The notes under the pieces were generated by a model. It worked only from the letters and a program-made list of their open reading frames with translations. It had not been told where the DNA came from and did no database searches. A DNA stretch of 38,206 bases, from assembly GCA_036504235.1 (NCBI GenBank), contig DASXVN010000023.1:1-38206 (forward strand). The letters are read 5' to 3'. The stretch's first letter is position 1, and every line of letters starts with the position of its first letter. Below are positions 1-6,953 of the stretch, piece by piece. A program made the translations under genes and the position numbers. This stretch comes from Zipacnadum sp036504235. Lineage in GTDB: Bacteria > Armatimonadota > Zipacnadia > Zipacnadales > Zipacnadaceae.

Positions 1-54
1 CCCGCCGGACTAACGTTTGGTTAGCGACGGCGGGGTACGAGCCCCCGCCCTACA
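1..54. repeat. Terminal palindromic repeat, left copy
   Basis: The reverse complement of this stretch matches 38155-38206 with about four mismatches over 52 bases. It contains the stem GGCGGGG/CCCCGCC around a seven-base loop. A shorter copy lies at 5345-5371. No coding role is seen; the window begins inside the repeat. Confidence 0.85.
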
Positions 55-204
55 GTAACGGCCTGTGCCTCTGTCGTTGCCGTACCTCCCCCCCTCCCCC
101 TCCCGAACGAACCCTCCCCCCTCCTCCTGCGTCTGTACGTATCGAGACAGACTCCGGAGCCCTGACGGCCCCTTCCGGTCCTGCCTTACCAGTGGAGGTA
201 GCAG

Positions 205-519
205 ATGGACTCGCCCCCAACGGTCGTGCCTGACGCAGAAGAATATGTGCTCCGCCTCTACGTAGCCGGCCTCACCCCGCGATCTCTGCGGGCGATAGAC
301 AACCTCAAACAGATTTGCGCAGACCACCTTCAGGGCCGCTACGATCTGGAGGTCGTGGACATCTACCAGGACCCCGCGGCGGCCGCCGCGGCCCAGATCA
401 TCGTGGCCCCCACACTTATCAAACAGCGCCCCGCGCCCGAGCGGCGCTATGTTGGCGACCTTTCCGACACGGAGCAGATTCTGGCCTGGCTGGATCTGCT
501 CCCGCTCGCTGCCGGTTAA
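205..519 (+). CDS. kaiB: KaiB-family protein
   Basis: A 104-residue protein, the usual KaiB length. It carries the family signatures LYVAG near residue 18, an LEVVDI strand, PTLIK and a C-terminal YVGDLSD segment. In cyanobacteria KaiB binds KaiC and KaiA and drives the circadian phosphorylation cycle. In other bacteria KaiB-like proteins occur with KaiC and histidine kinases, and their role is often stress or timing control. The start is fixed by GGAGG at 194-198, six bases before the ATG. The stop is only three bases before the histidine kinase ATG, so the two are probably co-translated. No kaiC is present; it could lie left of the window edge, which falls in a repeat. Family membership is clear; clock function is not shown. 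Confidence 0.9.
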   Translation: MDSPPTVVPDAEEYVLRLYVAGLTPRSLRAIDNLKQICADHLQGRYDLEVVDIYQDPAAAAAAQIIVAPTLIKQRPAPERRYVGDLSDTEQILAWLDLLPLAAG

Positions 520-522
520 CCC

Positions 523-1779
523 ATGCCCAGCGACCGCCCGCCTAACCCGGAGTGCTCCGACCTCCTCACGGAGCTGCGCGCTCGCCTCGCGGAAGCCGAG
601 GAGACCCTCGAGGCCCTGCGCCGCGGCGCCGTGGACGCCGTAGTGGTCTACGGCTCGCCCGAGCGCGCGGCGCCCCAGATCTACACCCTCGAAAGCGCTG
701 ACCGCACCTACCGCGTCATCCTCGAGGGGATGGGGGAGGGCGCGGTCACTCTCTCCGCCGCCGGCGATATCCTCTTCTGCAACCCGCGCTTTGCCGAGAT
801 GGTGCAGGTCCCGTCCCTGCGCGTGGTCGGCACGCAGTTCGCCCAGTGGGTAGTGCCGGAGGACCGCGAGTTCCTGCGGGCCCTCCTGCAGGAGGCCTTG
901 GAGGAGGGGGTGCGCGACGAACTCACCCTGGGCGCGCGAGACGGCTCCACGGTTCCCGTGCAGGTCTCGATCTCCCGCGTGCTGGATGGCCTGCCGCTGC
1001 TTTGTTTGGTGCTCACCGACCTCACCGAGCGCCAGCATATCGAGCAGGAACTCCGCGAGCACCTCGCCGCCCGCGAGGCCTCGGAGACGGCCCTGCTCGA
1101 GCAGCAGGAACGCCTGCGCGCCCTCACCTCGCAGCTCATCTACACCGAGGAGCGCGAGCGCCGCCAGTTGGCCGACCTGGTCCACGACGACCTCGGCCAG
1201 TGCCTGGCCCTCGCTAAAATGCGCCTGCAGTCGCTGAGCGCGCAACTGGCGGACGGCTTCGCCCAGGAGCTGGAGGCCACCCGCGCACTCCTCGACCAGA
1301 GCATCACCCGCGTCCGCGAGTTGACCGCGGAGTTGAGCCCCGCCGCCCTCTACCAGGTCGGCCTCGCCTCGGCCCTGGAGGCCGTGATCGATCCCTTGCG
1401 GCGCGCGGACCTGGAGATCACCCTGGAGATGGACGACGGCCACAAGTGGCCGCTGAGCGAGCACGTCCGCATCACCCTGTTCCGCGCCGTCCGCGAGCTA
1501 CTGGTCAACGCCCTCAAGTACTCGCGCGCGCAGCGGGTCAGCGTTTCCGTCCATCGGGGCGACGAGGGGGTGCTGTGCGTCTCGGTCGCCGATGATGGGG
1601 TGGGCTTCGACCCCCAGGCCCTCCCCGCGGCGGGCGCGGTAGGCGGCTTTGGCCTGTTCAACATCCGCGAGCGCCTCACGGACCTGGGCGGCAGATTCGA
1701 GATAGACTCCACCCCCCACCAAGGCGCCCGCTTCACCCTAACGGCCCCCCTGGCCCCCGCGGAAGAGGACCGGGGGTAA
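523..1779 (+). CDS. PAS sensor histidine kinase, NarL-type (HisKA_3)
   Basis: A 418-residue soluble kinase without membrane segments. Residues about 15-35 are a short coiled helix, about 60-170 a PAS domain (GEGAVTLSAAGDILFCN), and about 175-215 a linker coiled coil. The HisKA_3 dimerisation helix follows, with phospho-acceptor His221 in LVHDDLGQ. The ATPase domain has N-box Asn329 (LLVNALKY), a DDGVGF box near 357 and GGFGLFNIRERL near 373. This HisKA_3 type usually signals to a LuxR/NarL-family response regulator; none is in the window. Three bases separate it from kaiB, which suggests a Kai-linked cytosolic sensor whose ligand is unknown. Confidence 0.9.
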   Translation: MPSDRPPNPECSDLLTELRARLAEAEETLEALRRGAVDAVVVYGSPERAAPQIYTLESADRTYRVILEGMGEGAVTLSAAGDILFCNPRFAEMVQVPSLRVVGTQFAQWVVPEDREFLRALLQEALEEGVRDELTLGARDGSTVPVQVSISRVLDGLPLLCLVLTDLTERQHIEQELREHLAAREASETALLEQQERLRALTSQLIYTEERERRQLADLVHDDLGQCLALAKMRLQSLSAQLADGFAQELEATRALLDQSITRVRELTAELSPAALYQVGLASALEAVIDPLRRADLEITLEMDDGHKWPLSEHVRITLFRAVRELLVNALKYSRAQRVSVSVHRGDEGVLCVSVADDGVGFDPQALPAAGAVGGFGLFNIRERLTDLGGRFEIDSTPHQGARFTLTAPLAPAEEDRG

Positions 1780-1935
1780 GCCGCCGTAGGGGCGGCTCTC
1801 GCGGGGTCCGCACCGCGACTGCCGCCCGTTCGCTGCTGTCAGCAAGCGAACGGGGAACCCGGCCTCCCCGCCCCTCCCTCTGCCTTTCTCCCGCGCTCCC
1901 CAGGTCTGCCGCGGGGAGAGGGGCCGGGGGTGAGG
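1779..1935. repeat. Intergenic hairpin island after the kinase gene
   Basis: Three palindromes follow the kinase stop. The first is AGCCGCC/GGCGGCT at 1779-1797, starting inside the TAA; it could end transcription but lacks a T tract. The second is a 10-bp stem CCCGTTCGCT/AGCGAACGGG at 1825-1854. The third, at 1913-1935, is a GGGGAGAGGGGCCGGGGG segment of a family also seen at 5481, 9402 and 28933. The rest of 1936-2015 shows nothing recognisable. Confidence 0.7.
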
Positions 1936-2015
1936 CGCCGCTCCAGGCGCAGATTCGGGGCGGAAAGTCGGTCTTCCGCCCCGAAGGAGACTCCCTGCCG
2001 TTAGTCTTTTCCCTC

Positions 2016-2534
2016 CTACAGCTTCTTACTCAGATCCGCGGCTGGCACCGCCGTCGGCTTCGGCGCGGTCGCGGCCGCGGCCGGCAGACCGTCCAGAATC
2101 GAGAACCCAAAGGTCCCGAAGTCGGCCGGGCCGGCCGTGGTGAACCAGACCGTGTAGATCTGATTGTCGGTGGCGAAGAAGGCGGCGAAAGCATCCCGTC
2201 CGCCGCCGGAGTTGTCATCCGACGCCACCACGGTGTTGGCGGGCGGGATGACGCCCGCGTCGAAGTTGCCCCGGAAGACGATCACGAAGGGATCAAACAC
2301 CGGGCTGGCCCCCGCGCGGAACATCTGTACATCAACCTCACCGTTCACGCGCGCCTCAAAATGCGTAACCACGCGCCGCGATCCATCGGCGTTCACGAAA
2401 CTCGACCGGGTAGTCTGCGACGAGCCCCGGAGCGGGGGCGTAGCCACGCCGCCGCCTCCTCCCCCGCAGCCCCACAGCATCGTCAGGGCCAACGTCCCCA
2501 GCACCAGCATTGCTACCAGCTTTCGTCGGTTCAT
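2016..2534 (-). CDS. Lipoprotein with PPC-like beta domain
   Basis: A 172-residue predicted lipoprotein: positively charged MNRRK start, hydrophobic stretch and lipobox LWGC near residue 23, followed by a glycine run. The mature part has a VVASDDNSGGG loop followed by NQIYTVWFTTAG and a GTFGFSI end strand. This resembles bacterial pre-peptidase C-terminal (PPC) domains, which are small secreted beta-sandwiches with an acidic, often calcium-binding loop. The match is by eye and weak. AGGGAGGA just upstream of the ATG supports the start. It lies 70 bases downstream of the TPR lipoprotein on the same strand, so one transcript is likely. It is probably an envelope-associated protein; function unknown. 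Confidence 0.75.
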   Translation of the reverse strand: MNRRKLVAMLVLGTLALTMLWGCGGGGGGVATPPLRGSSQTTRSSFVNADGSRRVVTHFEARVNGEVDVQMFRAGASPVFDPFVIVFRGNFDAGVIPPANTVVASDDNSGGGRDAFAAFFATDNQIYTVWFTTAGPADFGTFGFSILDGLPAAAATAPKPTAVPAADLSKKL

Positions 2535-2604
2535 CTGAGTCCTCCCTGGGCGTCTTGATTAGGGTGGTATGGATTCCACTGGACTACGCATACCGCCGCT
2601 GGGG

Positions 2605-4212
2605 CTAGCCGTTCTCCGCGTTCTTGTTCTTGCCCCCGTCTTGCCCGCCCGAATGACCGCCACCCTGGCCCCCACCGCCCCCGCCACTCGCGGCCGGGTG
2701 ACCACCGCCGCCGCCACCGCCGCCTCCACCGCCACCCGCGGCCGGGTGACCGCCCCCGTCCCCGCCGCCTCGGCCGCCACCACCGCCCGCGCCCCGGCCG
2801 CCGCCTCGGCCACCACCACCCTGGCCGCCTCCACCGCCGCCGCCGCCGCCCGCGCCCTGACCGCCCCCGGACGCACGGCCGGGCAGCGGCTGGTTGACCT
2901 GCTGGCGGATGACGGGCCGGACTTTCGCCACCGCCTGTCGCCCGTTGTTCCTGCGTTGCTCCCGACCGGCGGTGAGGGTCTGGGCGGTCTGCACCTGCCG
3001 TGCCGCCTCGCCCTTATTCCCCTGCCGCGTCAGGGCTTGCGCCAGCGCCCGATGCGCGTCCGCCGAACGGGGCGCGTACTGCACCGCCTGTTGGTACGAG
3101 GCGGTGGCGTTCTTCCAGTTGCCTTGCCGCGCGTACACGGCCCCCATGGCATAGTGCGCGGGCGCGAACCGCGGATTGATCTGCAGGGCCTGCTGGTACT
3201 CGCCCCGGGCCTGATCCAGCCGCCCCTGCCGCTCCCAGCTCTGCCCCAGCCCCAGGCGCGCGTCGGCGAACCGCGGGTTGTAGCGCAGCGACAACTGATA
3301 CTGCTCCTGCGCCTGCCGCCAGTTCCCGCGCGTGGCGAAGATCAGCCCCCGCCGCCAGTAGGGCTCACAGTAGTTCGGCTGCAGGGCGATCACCCGGCCG
3401 TAGCAGAACTGGGCGTCCGAGAAATTCCTCCGGGCAAAGTAGCAGTCGCCCAGGGACTGAAACCCGATGAAGAAGGTCGGCTGCAGGACCACGCACCGCC
3501 GGTACAAGATGATCGACTCTTCGTAGTCGTCATCATAGAAGGCGGCCAGCCCAAAGAAGGACAAGCCCACCACAAAGTGCGGCTGCGCCACGATCACGGC
3601 CTGATACTCGGGATACGCCTGCCGGTAGTCCGCCTCAAAAGCATAGGCGTTCCCCAGCCGCAGCCGGACGTAGTAGTCATCCGGCCGCTCCACGCGCAGG
3701 GCCCGCAGCCGGGTAAAGACAATCTCGCGGTTCGGGCGGAAGACCCGCTCGTAGCGGTAGTCGTTGTCTCCGAAGACCACGACGGTGAGCACCGTAGTGG
3801 GCTCGAAGTACTGCGGCACCCGGTAGCCCACGTAGTTCAGCCCCGCCGGAGCGCCCAGGGGGACGTAATCGGTGGGGTAGATAGCCGCCGGAGCCCCGTT
3901 GACCTCCACGCGCTGGATCCTGTGACTGCTGGCGACAAAGCCCATCGCGGGCCGCGTCTCGTCGGCCACCGCGGGCACGTAATTCCCCTGATCGTCCGAC
4001 TGGGGGAAGGAGGACTCCACATAGGACATATCCGCAGCGGTGGGCGCGCCGGCAATCGGGGCGACCGCACTCCCGGGGGCGTTCTCAGCAGTAGTAGTGG
4101 TGCGTTTCGGGCACCCGCCCAGCAGCACCAGCCCCAGCAACCCCGCCACCACCACCCTGGACACCCCGCGTCCTCTCCCGAATCCCTGCGTCGCGCATCC
4201 TTTACCGCTCAT
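2605..4212 (-). CDS. TPR lipoprotein with glycine-rich C-terminal tail
   Basis: A 535-residue predicted lipoprotein with lipobox LLGGC near residue 33. Residues about 50-180 form a beta-rich domain with a PEGA-like feel (VEVNGAPAAIYPTDYVPLG). About seven TPR units follow to about residue 420, each ending in a pattern such as ALQPNY or ALQINPRF. From about 445 to the end the sequence is almost only Gly with scattered Gln, Arg, His, Pro and Ala, including repeated GHPAA. TPRs usually mediate protein contacts; the tail could span the wall or bind a surface polymer. ATG at 4212 is chosen because GAGGTGAG sits about six bases upstream; a GTG at 4221 is the alternative. Function unknown. Confidence 0.85.
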   Translation of the reverse strand: MSGKGCATQGFGRGRGVSRVVVAGLLGLVLLGGCPKRTTTTAENAPGSAVAPIAGAPTAADMSYVESSFPQSDDQGNYVPAVADETRPAMGFVASSHRIQRVEVNGAPAAIYPTDYVPLGAPAGLNYVGYRVPQYFEPTTVLTVVVFGDNDYRYERVFRPNREIVFTRLRALRVERPDDYYVRLRLGNAYAFEADYRQAYPEYQAVIVAQPHFVVGLSFFGLAAFYDDDYEESIILYRRCVVLQPTFFIGFQSLGDCYFARRNFSDAQFCYGRVIALQPNYCEPYWRRGLIFATRGNWRQAQEQYQLSLRYNPRFADARLGLGQSWERQGRLDQARGEYQQALQINPRFAPAHYAMGAVYARQGNWKNATASYQQAVQYAPRSADAHRALAQALTRQGNKGEAARQVQTAQTLTAGREQRRNNGRQAVAKVRPVIRQQVNQPLPGRASGGGQGAGGGGGGGGGQGGGGRGGGRGAGGGGGRGGGDGGGHPAAGGGGGGGGGGGGHPAASGGGGGGQGGGHSGGQDGGKNKNAENG

Positions 4213-4348
4213 TGTTCTCACCTCTAGACCAGTTCCATGATCTGGCTCGCCAAGCCTGTCGACGCCCCCGGCCCCTCCGGGTTCAGCTCCGCCCGCGCCA
4301 GAGCGCTAGACTGTTGCCCAGCGGTAGCCAAGAGGGGTGAGACGCCGT

Positions 4349-4425
4349 TGCCGTAAGCCCCCCCTTTAGGGAGGGGCCTGCCCGCCGTAGCTTCAGCGAA
4401 GGCGGGGTGCGCCCGGCCGTTGCCC
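4349..4425. repeat. Intergenic palindrome island between divergent genes
   Basis: It contains a CCCCCC/GGGAGGGG hairpin near 4360-4377 and CCCGCC (4381-4386) paired with GGCGGG (4401-4406), with an inner CTTC/GAAG. It is bordered by CCGTTGCCGT words that recur in other intergenic islands here. The stretch 4213-4348 shows no further structure I can support. Confidence 0.55.
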
Positions 4426-4447
4426 CTATGACTATGCGATATATTAT
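4420..4447 (+). promoter_or_regulatory. Candidate promoter P1 for the structured leader
   Basis: TTGCCC at 4420-4425 and TATTAT at 4442-4447 are separated by 16 bases, giving a predicted start near 4454. This lies in the only clearly AT-rich patch of the gap. A transcript from here would contain the whole stem and terminator structure at 4462-4550. Confidence 0.4.
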
Positions 4448-4448
4448 A
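4443..4448 (-). promoter_or_regulatory. Candidate -10 box for the TPR lipoprotein gene
   Basis: The minus strand reads a perfect TATAAT here, overlapping the plus-strand TATTAT. No good -35 box is found 15-18 bases upstream, so the call rests on the -10 box and on the divergent arrangement. The resulting 5' UTR would be about 225 nt. Confidence 0.3.
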
Positions 4449-4474
4449 GTCTAATGCTCCTCGTAAGAATCCCC

Positions 4475-4503
4475 TTGACAGCCTCCCCCAATCCCTGTAT
4501 TCT
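4475..4503 (+). promoter_or_regulatory. Alternative sigma-70-like promoter P2
   Basis: A perfect TTGACA (4475-4480) and TATTCT (4498-4503) are separated by 17 bases, with a start predicted near 4510. The CGTAAGAA/TTCTTACG inverted repeat flanks it, so those sites could be operator half-sites instead of an RNA stem. If P2 is used, the transcript begins just before the terminator hairpin. Confidence 0.45.
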
Positions 4504-4513
4504 CCTTCTTACG

Positions 4514-4550
4514 GCTCGGGGGGAGTTTGCCCTCGAGCTTTTTTGTTTTT
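4514..4550 (+). terminator. Intrinsic terminator inside the leader
   Basis: Nine-pair stem GCTCGGGGG/CCCTCGAGC with loop GAGTTTG, then six T, one G and five T. It is the only strong plus-strand terminator upstream of the membrane protein gene and has no plus-strand gene before it to end. It is therefore either an attenuator or the end of a small RNA of roughly 95 nt. Confidence 0.75.
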
Positions 4551-4552
4551 CG

Positions 4553-4651
4553 GCAGGATCGCGACTTTGGCCGTGATCCTGCAGCAGGTTTCATTCGTCT
4601 CTCCGGGGGGAGTCGTGGGGCAAGGTGCCTCACGGCTGGTTTCAACCAGCC
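4553..4651 (+). promoter_or_regulatory. Two further leader hairpins before the TTG start
   Basis: GCAGGATC (4553-4560) pairs with GATCCTGC (4575-4582), and the stem can extend inward by three pairs including one G-U. GGCTGGTT (4634-4641) is the exact inverted repeat of AACCAGCC (4644-4651) and ends eight bases before the Shine-Dalgarno GGAGG (4659-4663). The second hairpin could influence ribosome access. Confidence 0.5.
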
Positions 4652-4671
4652 CTTTTCTGGAGGCATGGATT

Positions 4672-5223
4672 TTGAGCAACCGAAGCCTACTCCGACACCC
4701 GGCGGTGCATCTGCTGATTTGCCTGTCGGTGCCCCTGGTCATTGACGTACTCTGCCTGTTCACCTTCAGCACCCTCCTCCCCCGCGGCGGCACCCTGGCC
4801 TTTGGCTCCAGCGACATGCTGATCGCCATCTCCTGGGGCGGCGCGGGCCTCTTCCTCTGCATAGTAATGGGCGCCCTGTTAGGCCTCCCGATTGCGGGCC
4901 TGCAGATAGCCTATCTACGCTCGCGCCTGGCGCGCCTCGCGCAGGGCGAGGATCCCCGCCGCGCGCTGGCCCTGGACCCGATGATTGCCGGTATGGCCCC
5001 CTGGTTGCTGATGACAGGGGTAGCCTGGATCGCGGCGCGCTCCTGGGTCTTCCCCCCGCTAGGCGGCCCCCTGGTGGCGGTAAATGTCCTCTGGGCGAGC
5101 GCCCTGGTCTATCCCCTCCAGTGGCAGGTCCACGAGTCCCTGCTAGCCGACGAGGAACTCCGCCGCGCCGAGGAACCCGACCCCGAGCTAACGACCCTCC
5201 AACTAACCGCCGACCACTGTTAG
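4672..5223 (+). CDS. Four-helix membrane protein of unknown family
   Basis: A 183-residue protein with about four membrane segments: near residues 10-35 (LLICLSVPLVIDVLCLF), 45-80 (a long LFLCIVMGALLGLPIAGLQ stretch), 105-125 (PWLLMTGVAWIAA) and 135-150. The C-terminal tail is acidic. I do not recognise a family. TTG at 4672 is favoured because GGAGG at 4659-4663 lies eight bases upstream. An out-of-frame ATG at 4665 is only one base after the GGAGG and opens a 26-codon frame. The reading frame is open upstream to 4543, but that extension crosses the hairpins. The strongly structured leader suggests regulated expression. Confidence 0.65.
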   Translation: MSNRSLLRHPAVHLLICLSVPLVIDVLCLFTFSTLLPRGGTLAFGSSDMLIAISWGGAGLFLCIVMGALLGLPIAGLQIAYLRSRLARLAQGEDPRRALALDPMIAGMAPWLLMTGVAWIAARSWVFPPLGGPLVAVNVLWASALVYPLQWQVHESLLADEELRRAEEPDPELTTLQLTADHC

Positions 5224-5260
5224 CGATCCTATCCCCGACTCATACCGGCGGGAGGGGGAA

Positions 5261-5300
5261 AGCAGAAAAGGACAGGCGCGCTCTGCGCCTGTCCTTTTGC
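5261..5300. terminator. Bidirectional terminator between convergent genes
   Basis: A perfect 14-bp inverted repeat, AAAAGGACAGGCGC (5266-5279) and GCGCCTGTCCTTTT (5285-5298), with a five-base loop. The A and T runs at the stem ends let it work in both directions, serving the membrane protein gene and csaB. Confidence 0.85.
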
Positions 5301-5320
5301 TTTGGGGGGGAAGGGGGAGT

Positions 5321-5520
5321 CGTTAGCCGTTGTCGTTGCCGTACTGTAGGGCGGGGGCTCGTACCCCGCCGGCCGTTAGCCGTTGCCGTCGGTGGCACCG
5401 GCGTCTCGCCGGTGTGCCGTTACCGGAGGGGCCGCACGAGCGCAGCGGGGCCGGCCCGGCCGTTCGCCGTAGCCGTTCCCCCCCTCTCCCGCGAGGGAGA
5501 GGGGCCGGGGGTGAGGAAGC
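5321..5520. repeat. Composite island of four repeat types
   Basis: In order: CCGTTAGCCGTT-like words (5324-5344); a copy of the window-end repeat (5345-5371); more CCGTTAGCCGTTGCCGT; one arm of the GGCGTCTCGCC family (5392-5414); and a perfect 10-bp CCCCTCTCCC/GGGAGAGGGG hairpin (5481-5504) followed by CCGGGGGTGAGG. No gene is visible in 5224-5522. Confidence 0.8.
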
Positions 5521-5522
5521 CG

Positions 5523-6608
5523 TTAGCCTTTCCCCAGCCCGTCGATCACCTCACCCAGCACCTCAAAATTCACCGCCGCGCTCTGCCGTAGCCGCTTGGC
5601 CTCCTCGGCCCGCGCGGTCGCCTGCGCCTCTCGCGCTTCCCAGACCTCGCTCGCCGCGATGCTCAGCGTCTGCCCGGTGAGCTTCTCCAGCGGCAGCAGC
5701 TTCTGCCCCGCCTGCCCGGCGAAGGCCGCCACCTTCGGGTCATACGACAACCCCAGCGCCGCCACCTGCTGCGCCGCCGCGAAGATCAGCCCGTGCAGCC
5801 GCATGGTCACCATCATCTCCAGCGTCCCCACCAGCGCCAGCATCTCCGCCGGCGCCACCGGGTTGCCCAGCACCGCCGGCTCCTCTTGCGTAGCGGAGGC
5901 GATCCGCCAGGCCAGCGCCACATCGGTGGGCTGGAAGGGCAGCAGCAAGCACCGCACCCCCCGCGCCTGCAGGGTATCAATCATCTCCGCGGTGGCTTCC
6001 CAGGGCTCCCGCCCGCCCCAGGAGCGCAGCACCACCCCCGCCACCGGCTGGTCCGGCGCCAGGCCCACGCTCTGCCGCAGCGCCTCCGCCACCTGCGATC
6101 CCGCCGGCTGCAGCAGCAGCGCCAGGTCCGCCGCCTCGGTAACCTTCCCCGGCGCCACGCCCATCTCCCGCGTCAGCCGCACCGACTCGGCATCCCGCAG
6201 CACCACGGCCTCAGCCTTCTCGAGATACCGCCGCATCAGCCCCATCACGCCCGGCCCCCGCAGCGGCCCCAGCCCTTGCCCCAGCACCACATAGGGAGTC
6301 CCCCGCCGCGCGGCCAGCTCCAGGATGCTCAGATAGTAGACGAGCGAGAGCTGCGAGGTACTGTTCTGAAACAGCCCCCCGCCGCCGCTCAGCAGCAGAT
6401 CGGCCCGCCCCATCTCTTCCCACAGCCCCAGAATCGAGTCCCGCGCCACGGCGGCCACGCCGTAGACCTCTTCGGTAAGCGAGGGCTTCTGCGAGAGCAC
6501 GACCGGCTCCACCTCCGGCCAACGCCGCAACTCCTGCACCAACGCCGCCAAAATGGCCTCATCGCCGAGGTTATCGAACCCGTAGTAACCGCTGATCAGC
6601 ATGCGCAT
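5523..6608 (-). CDS. csaB: Polysaccharide pyruvyl transferase CsaB
   Basis: A 361-residue protein of about the normal family length. It has the N-terminal GYYGFDNLGDEAIL motif of the polysaccharide pyruvyl transferase family, an LLLSGGGGLFQ loop near residue 73, VLGQGLGPL near 107 and a late MRLHGLIFA motif near 275. CsaB adds pyruvate ketals to a wall-linked polysaccharide, which then holds S-layer proteins with SLH domains. No SLH protein is in the window. GGAGGA six bases before the ATG fixes the start. The stop TAA falls inside a GGCTAACGGC word of the downstream repeat island. It appears to be transcribed alone. Confidence 0.9.
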   Translation of the reverse strand: MRMLISGYYGFDNLGDEAILAALVQELRRWPEVEPVVLSQKPSLTEEVYGVAAVARDSILGLWEEMGRADLLLSGGGGLFQNSTSQLSLVYYLSILELAARRGTPYVVLGQGLGPLRGPGVMGLMRRYLEKAEAVVLRDAESVRLTREMGVAPGKVTEAADLALLLQPAGSQVAEALRQSVGLAPDQPVAGVVLRSWGGREPWEATAEMIDTLQARGVRCLLLPFQPTDVALAWRIASATQEEPAVLGNPVAPAEMLALVGTLEMMVTMRLHGLIFAAAQQVAALGLSYDPKVAAFAGQAGQKLLPLEKLTGQTLSIAASEVWEAREAQATARAEEAKRLRQSAAVNFEVLGEVIDGLGKG

Positions 6609-6682
6609 GAAATATCCTCCGGAGTAGCGCCCCTCGCGCCAGCCCTATCTTTCGCCGAGGAGGCCCGACGTCCCTCCCGGTC

Positions 6683-6837
6683 GTTGCCGTAGCTGTCGGT
6701 AGGACAGGCGTCTCGCGCGTCAGCCGTTAGTCGTGTGTCGTTGTCGTACTGTGGGGGGCACACCGATCGTCGACTTTTGCCGTCCCCCGTAGGTGGCACC
6801 GGCTGCCTGCCCTGAGCTTGTCGAAGGGTCTCGCCGG
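6683..6837. repeat. Composite repeat island with a nested insertion
   Basis: It holds a degenerate GTAGGACAGGCGTCTCG copy (6699-6720), CCGTTAGTCG-type words, and a GGCGTCTCGCC-family arm split in two. GTGGCACCGGC (6793-6803) and GTCTCGCCGG (6828-6837) are separated by 24 bases that contain CCTGAGCTTGTCGAAGG, a palindrome common in many bacterial genomes. Confidence 0.7.
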
Positions 6838-6880
6838 GGGGGCCGGCCCCCGCGTTCGGACCTTTACAAACGGCGGGAAG

Positions 6881-6908
6881 GACAATCGCATCCCGGTGGC
6901 GAATTGTC
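6881..6908 (+). promoter_or_regulatory. Leader hairpin upstream of the esterase
   Basis: GACAATCGC (6881-6889) pairs with GCGAATTGTC (6899-6908), nine pairs with one bulged A, around a nine-base loop. No T tract follows, so it is not a terminator. It could be an operator or an RNA leader element. The rest of the 6838-6953 gap shows no convincing promoter. Confidence 0.35.
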
Positions 6909-6953
6909 TCGCTGCAACGTTACACTCTACCTTTGGGGAAGGACTTGACGCCC

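Larger units (their letters stand above)
4462..4550 (+). promoter_or_regulatory. Candidate attenuator or riboswitch-like leader
   Basis: CGTAAGAA (4462-4469) pairs perfectly with TTCTTACG (4506-4513) and encloses 36 bases, with an inner ACAG/CTGT stem at 4478-4481 and 4495-4498. Directly next to the closing stem is an intrinsic terminator. Its arms 4514-4522 and 4530-4538 form nine pairs, one of them G-U, around a seven-base loop, followed by TTTTTTGTTTTT. CTCCCCC at 4483-4489 can instead pair with GGGGGAG at 4519-4525, which would break the terminator. This is the arrangement of transcription-attenuating leaders. It matches no riboswitch class I recognise. Confidence 0.5.

Noticed and set aside
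10..1464. Long minus-strand open frame opposite kaiB and the kinase
   Set aside because: Low-quality composition caused by high G+C; the plus-strand genes have clear domains and ribosome sites.
2569..4227. Long plus-strand open frame opposite the TPR lipoprotein
   Set aside because: The Pro/Ala/Arg-rich product lacks domains; the minus-strand frame has a lipobox and TPRs.
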